Under the pieces are notes generated by a model. The model saw only the letters and a list, made by a program, of their open reading frames with translations. It was not told the origin of the DNA and did no database searches. From positions 1 through 37,142 of the forward strand of contig NZ_VJMG01000031.1 in assembly GCF_007004135.1 (NCBI RefSeq): 37,142 nucleotides of DNA, in the 5' to 3' direction. Every line of letters begins with the position of its first letter. The first letter of the stretch is position 1. A program made the position numbers and the translations under genes. This stretch comes from Affinirhizobium straminoryzae. Its GTDB lineage: Bacteria; Pseudomonadota; Alphaproteobacteria; Rhizobiales; Rhizobiaceae. Positions 35,736 to 37,142 of this stretch are shown here, piece after piece.

Positions 35736-37142
35736 ATGCTCGAAAAAACCTACGATTCCGCCGCCGTCGAACCGAAAATCGCAGCCGCCTGGGATGAGGC
35801 CGATGCCTTCCGCGCCGGCGCGAATGCCAGGCCCGGCGCCGAGACCTTCACCATCGTGATCCCGCCGCCGAACGTGACCGGCTCGCTGCACATGGGCCAT
35901 GCGCTGAACAACACGCTGCAGGATATCATGATCCGCTTCGAGCGCATGCGTGGCAAGGACGTGCTGTGGCAGCCGGGCATGGACCATGCGGGCATCGCGA
36001 CCCAGATGGTGGTCGAGCGCAAGCTGATGGAAAGTCAGCAGCCGGGGCGGCGTGAACTGGGCCGCGACGCCTTCATCGACAAGGTCTGGGAATGGAAGGC
36101 CGAATCCGGAGGTCTGATCTTCAACCAGCTGAAGCGGCTCGGCGCCTCCTGCGACTGGTCGCGCGAACGCTTCACCATGGACGAGGGCCTTTCCAAGGCG
36201 GTTCTCGAAGTGTTCGTCACGCTCTACAAGCAGGGCCTGATCTATCGCGGCAAGCGCCTCGTCAACTGGGACCCGCATTTCGAAACCGCGATCTCCGACA
36301 TCGAGGTGGAGAACCGCGAAGTCGACGGCCACATGTGGCACTTCAAGTATCCGCTGGCGGGTGGCGAGACCTACACCTATGTGGAGAAGGACTCCGAGGG
36401 CAACATCACCTTCCAGGAAGAACGCAACTATATCTCGATTGCGACGACGCGTCCCGAGACGATGCTCGGTGACGGGGCTGTTGCCGTGCATCCGTCGGAC
36501 GAGCGCTACGCGCCGATCGTCGGCAAGCTCTGCGAAATCCCGGTCGGCCCGAAGGAACATCGGCGCCTGATCCCGATCATCACCGACGAATATCCGGACC
36601 CGACCTTCGGCTCCGGCGCGGTGAAGATCACCGGTGCGCATGACTTCAACGACCATCAGGTCGCCCGCCGCAACAACATTCCGCTCTATCGCCTGATGGA
36701 TACGCAGGCGCAGCTGCGCGAGGACGGTGAGCCCTATGCCCGTTGCGCGGAACTGGCGCTCGAGATCACCCGCTCCGGCGAGCTTCCGTCCGAAGCCGAG
36801 GTCGATGCGATCAACCTCGTTCCGGAAGAGTATCGCGGGCTTGACCGTTACGAGGCGCGCAAGCGCATCGTCGCGGCGATCAATGCCGAAGGCCTTGCCG
36901 TCACCGTCAAGGATGCGGAAGGCAACGACGTTCCCTACGTCGAGAACAAGAAGATCATGCAGCCGTTCGGCGACCGCTCCAACGTGGTCATCGAGCCGAT
37001 GCTGACCGACCAGTGGTTCGTCGATGCCAAGACGCTTGCCGAACCTGCCATGGCGTCTGTCCGCGAGGGCCGCACGAACTTCGTGCCGAAGAACTGGGAC
37101 AAGACCTATTTCGAGTGGATGGAAAACATCCAGCCCTGGTGC
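35736..37142 (+). CDS. valS: Valyl-tRNA synthetase, 5' part
   Basis: The first 469 codons of a class I aminoacyl-tRNA synthetase that charges tRNA-Val; the frame is open to the right edge, so the C-terminal half is outside. The HIGH-type motif is HMGH in [17 protein letters not shown] near residues 47-63. The editing domain (CP1) begins near residue 220, with [12 protein letters not shown] and the [15 protein letters not shown] segment, where a post-transfer editing Asp is expected. MLTDQWFVD near residue 430 is typical of ValRS. The KMSKS loop is not reached. Start ATG at 35736 preceded by CGGAA. Confidence 0.95.
   Translation, partial: MLEKTYDSAAVEPKIAAAWDEADAFRAGANARPGAETFTIVIPPPNVTGSLHMGHALNNTLQDIMIRFERMRGKDVLWQPGMDHAGIATQMVVERKLMESQQPGRRELGRDAFIDKVWEWKAESGGLIFNQLKRLGASCDWSRERFTMDEGLSKAVLEVFVTLYKQGLIYRGKRLVNWDPHFETAISDIEVENREVDGHMWHFKYPLAGGETYTYVEKDSEGNITFQEERNYISIATTRPETMLGDGAVAVHPSDERYAPIVGKLCEIPVGPKEHRRLIPIITDEYPDPTFGSGAVKITGAHDFNDHQVARRNNIPLYRLMDTQAQLREDGEPYARCAELALEITRSGELPSEAEVDAINLVPEEYRGLDRYEARKRIVAAINAEGLAVTVKDAEGNDVPYVENKKIMQPFGDRSNVVIEPMLTDQWFVDAKTLAEPAMASVREGRTNFVPKNWDKTYFEWMENIQPWC

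Overview
The window is high-GC chromosomal DNA of an alphaproteobacterium, most likely Rhizobiaceae (Rhizobium/Agrobacterium group). This rests on the gene set: B12-dependent ribonucleotide reductase, a DUF2497/PopZ gene next to valS, an ExoD-family protein, a TrkH of rhizobial type, HlyU-like and DUF1203 proteins, and several small conserved rhizobial-type hypotheticals. Most genes are housekeeping or accessory-metabolic. I see no phage, insertion sequence, CRISPR array or conjugative module.

Layout. 1-4.1 kb: nrdJ on the minus strand, preceded by two NrdR-box-like sites 31 bp apart and followed after 17 bp by an AT-richer gene cut by the left edge. 4.6-9.4 kb: chemotaxis block with two methyl-accepting chemotaxis proteins, the second followed by a small periplasmic PDC/Cache-like protein. 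9.6-13.8 kb: xanthine phosphoribosyltransferase, tandem universal stress protein, CinA/MoaB-domain protein, WrbA quinone reductase, single-domain response regulator and a small lipoprotein. 14.0-14.3 kb: a tRNA-Leu(UAA) gene split between U34 and A35 by a 223-nt group I intron, the most notable item here. 14.4-20.7 kb: P-loop kinase, TrkH, threonine dehydratase, HlyU-like protein, azoreductase with a divergent LysR regulator, and a degenerate receiver-like protein.

20.8-25.3 kb: Tat-exported 2',3'-cyclic nucleotidase, a PadR-family regulator with repeated AT-rich operator-like sites, a DUF1203 protein and a polysaccharide deacetylase. 25.4-28.6 kb: minus-strand operon cysK - alaX - sseA, where the sulfurtransferase is fused to a GNAT acetyltransferase. 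28.8-33.7 kb: small secreted and membrane proteins, a LysR regulator, tRNA-Asn, ExoD-like protein, tRNA-Cys, and two very short genes (56 and 34 codons) supported by strong ribosome-binding sites. 33.9-37.1 kb: protein-isoaspartate methyltransferase, PopZ and the 5' part of valS, which leaves the window on the right.

The functional themes are deoxynucleotide supply, chemotaxis, cysteine/sulfur metabolism with tRNA quality control, quinone/azo-compound reduction, and cell-pole organisation. Assignments come from reading motifs and translated sequence; no database search was possible.
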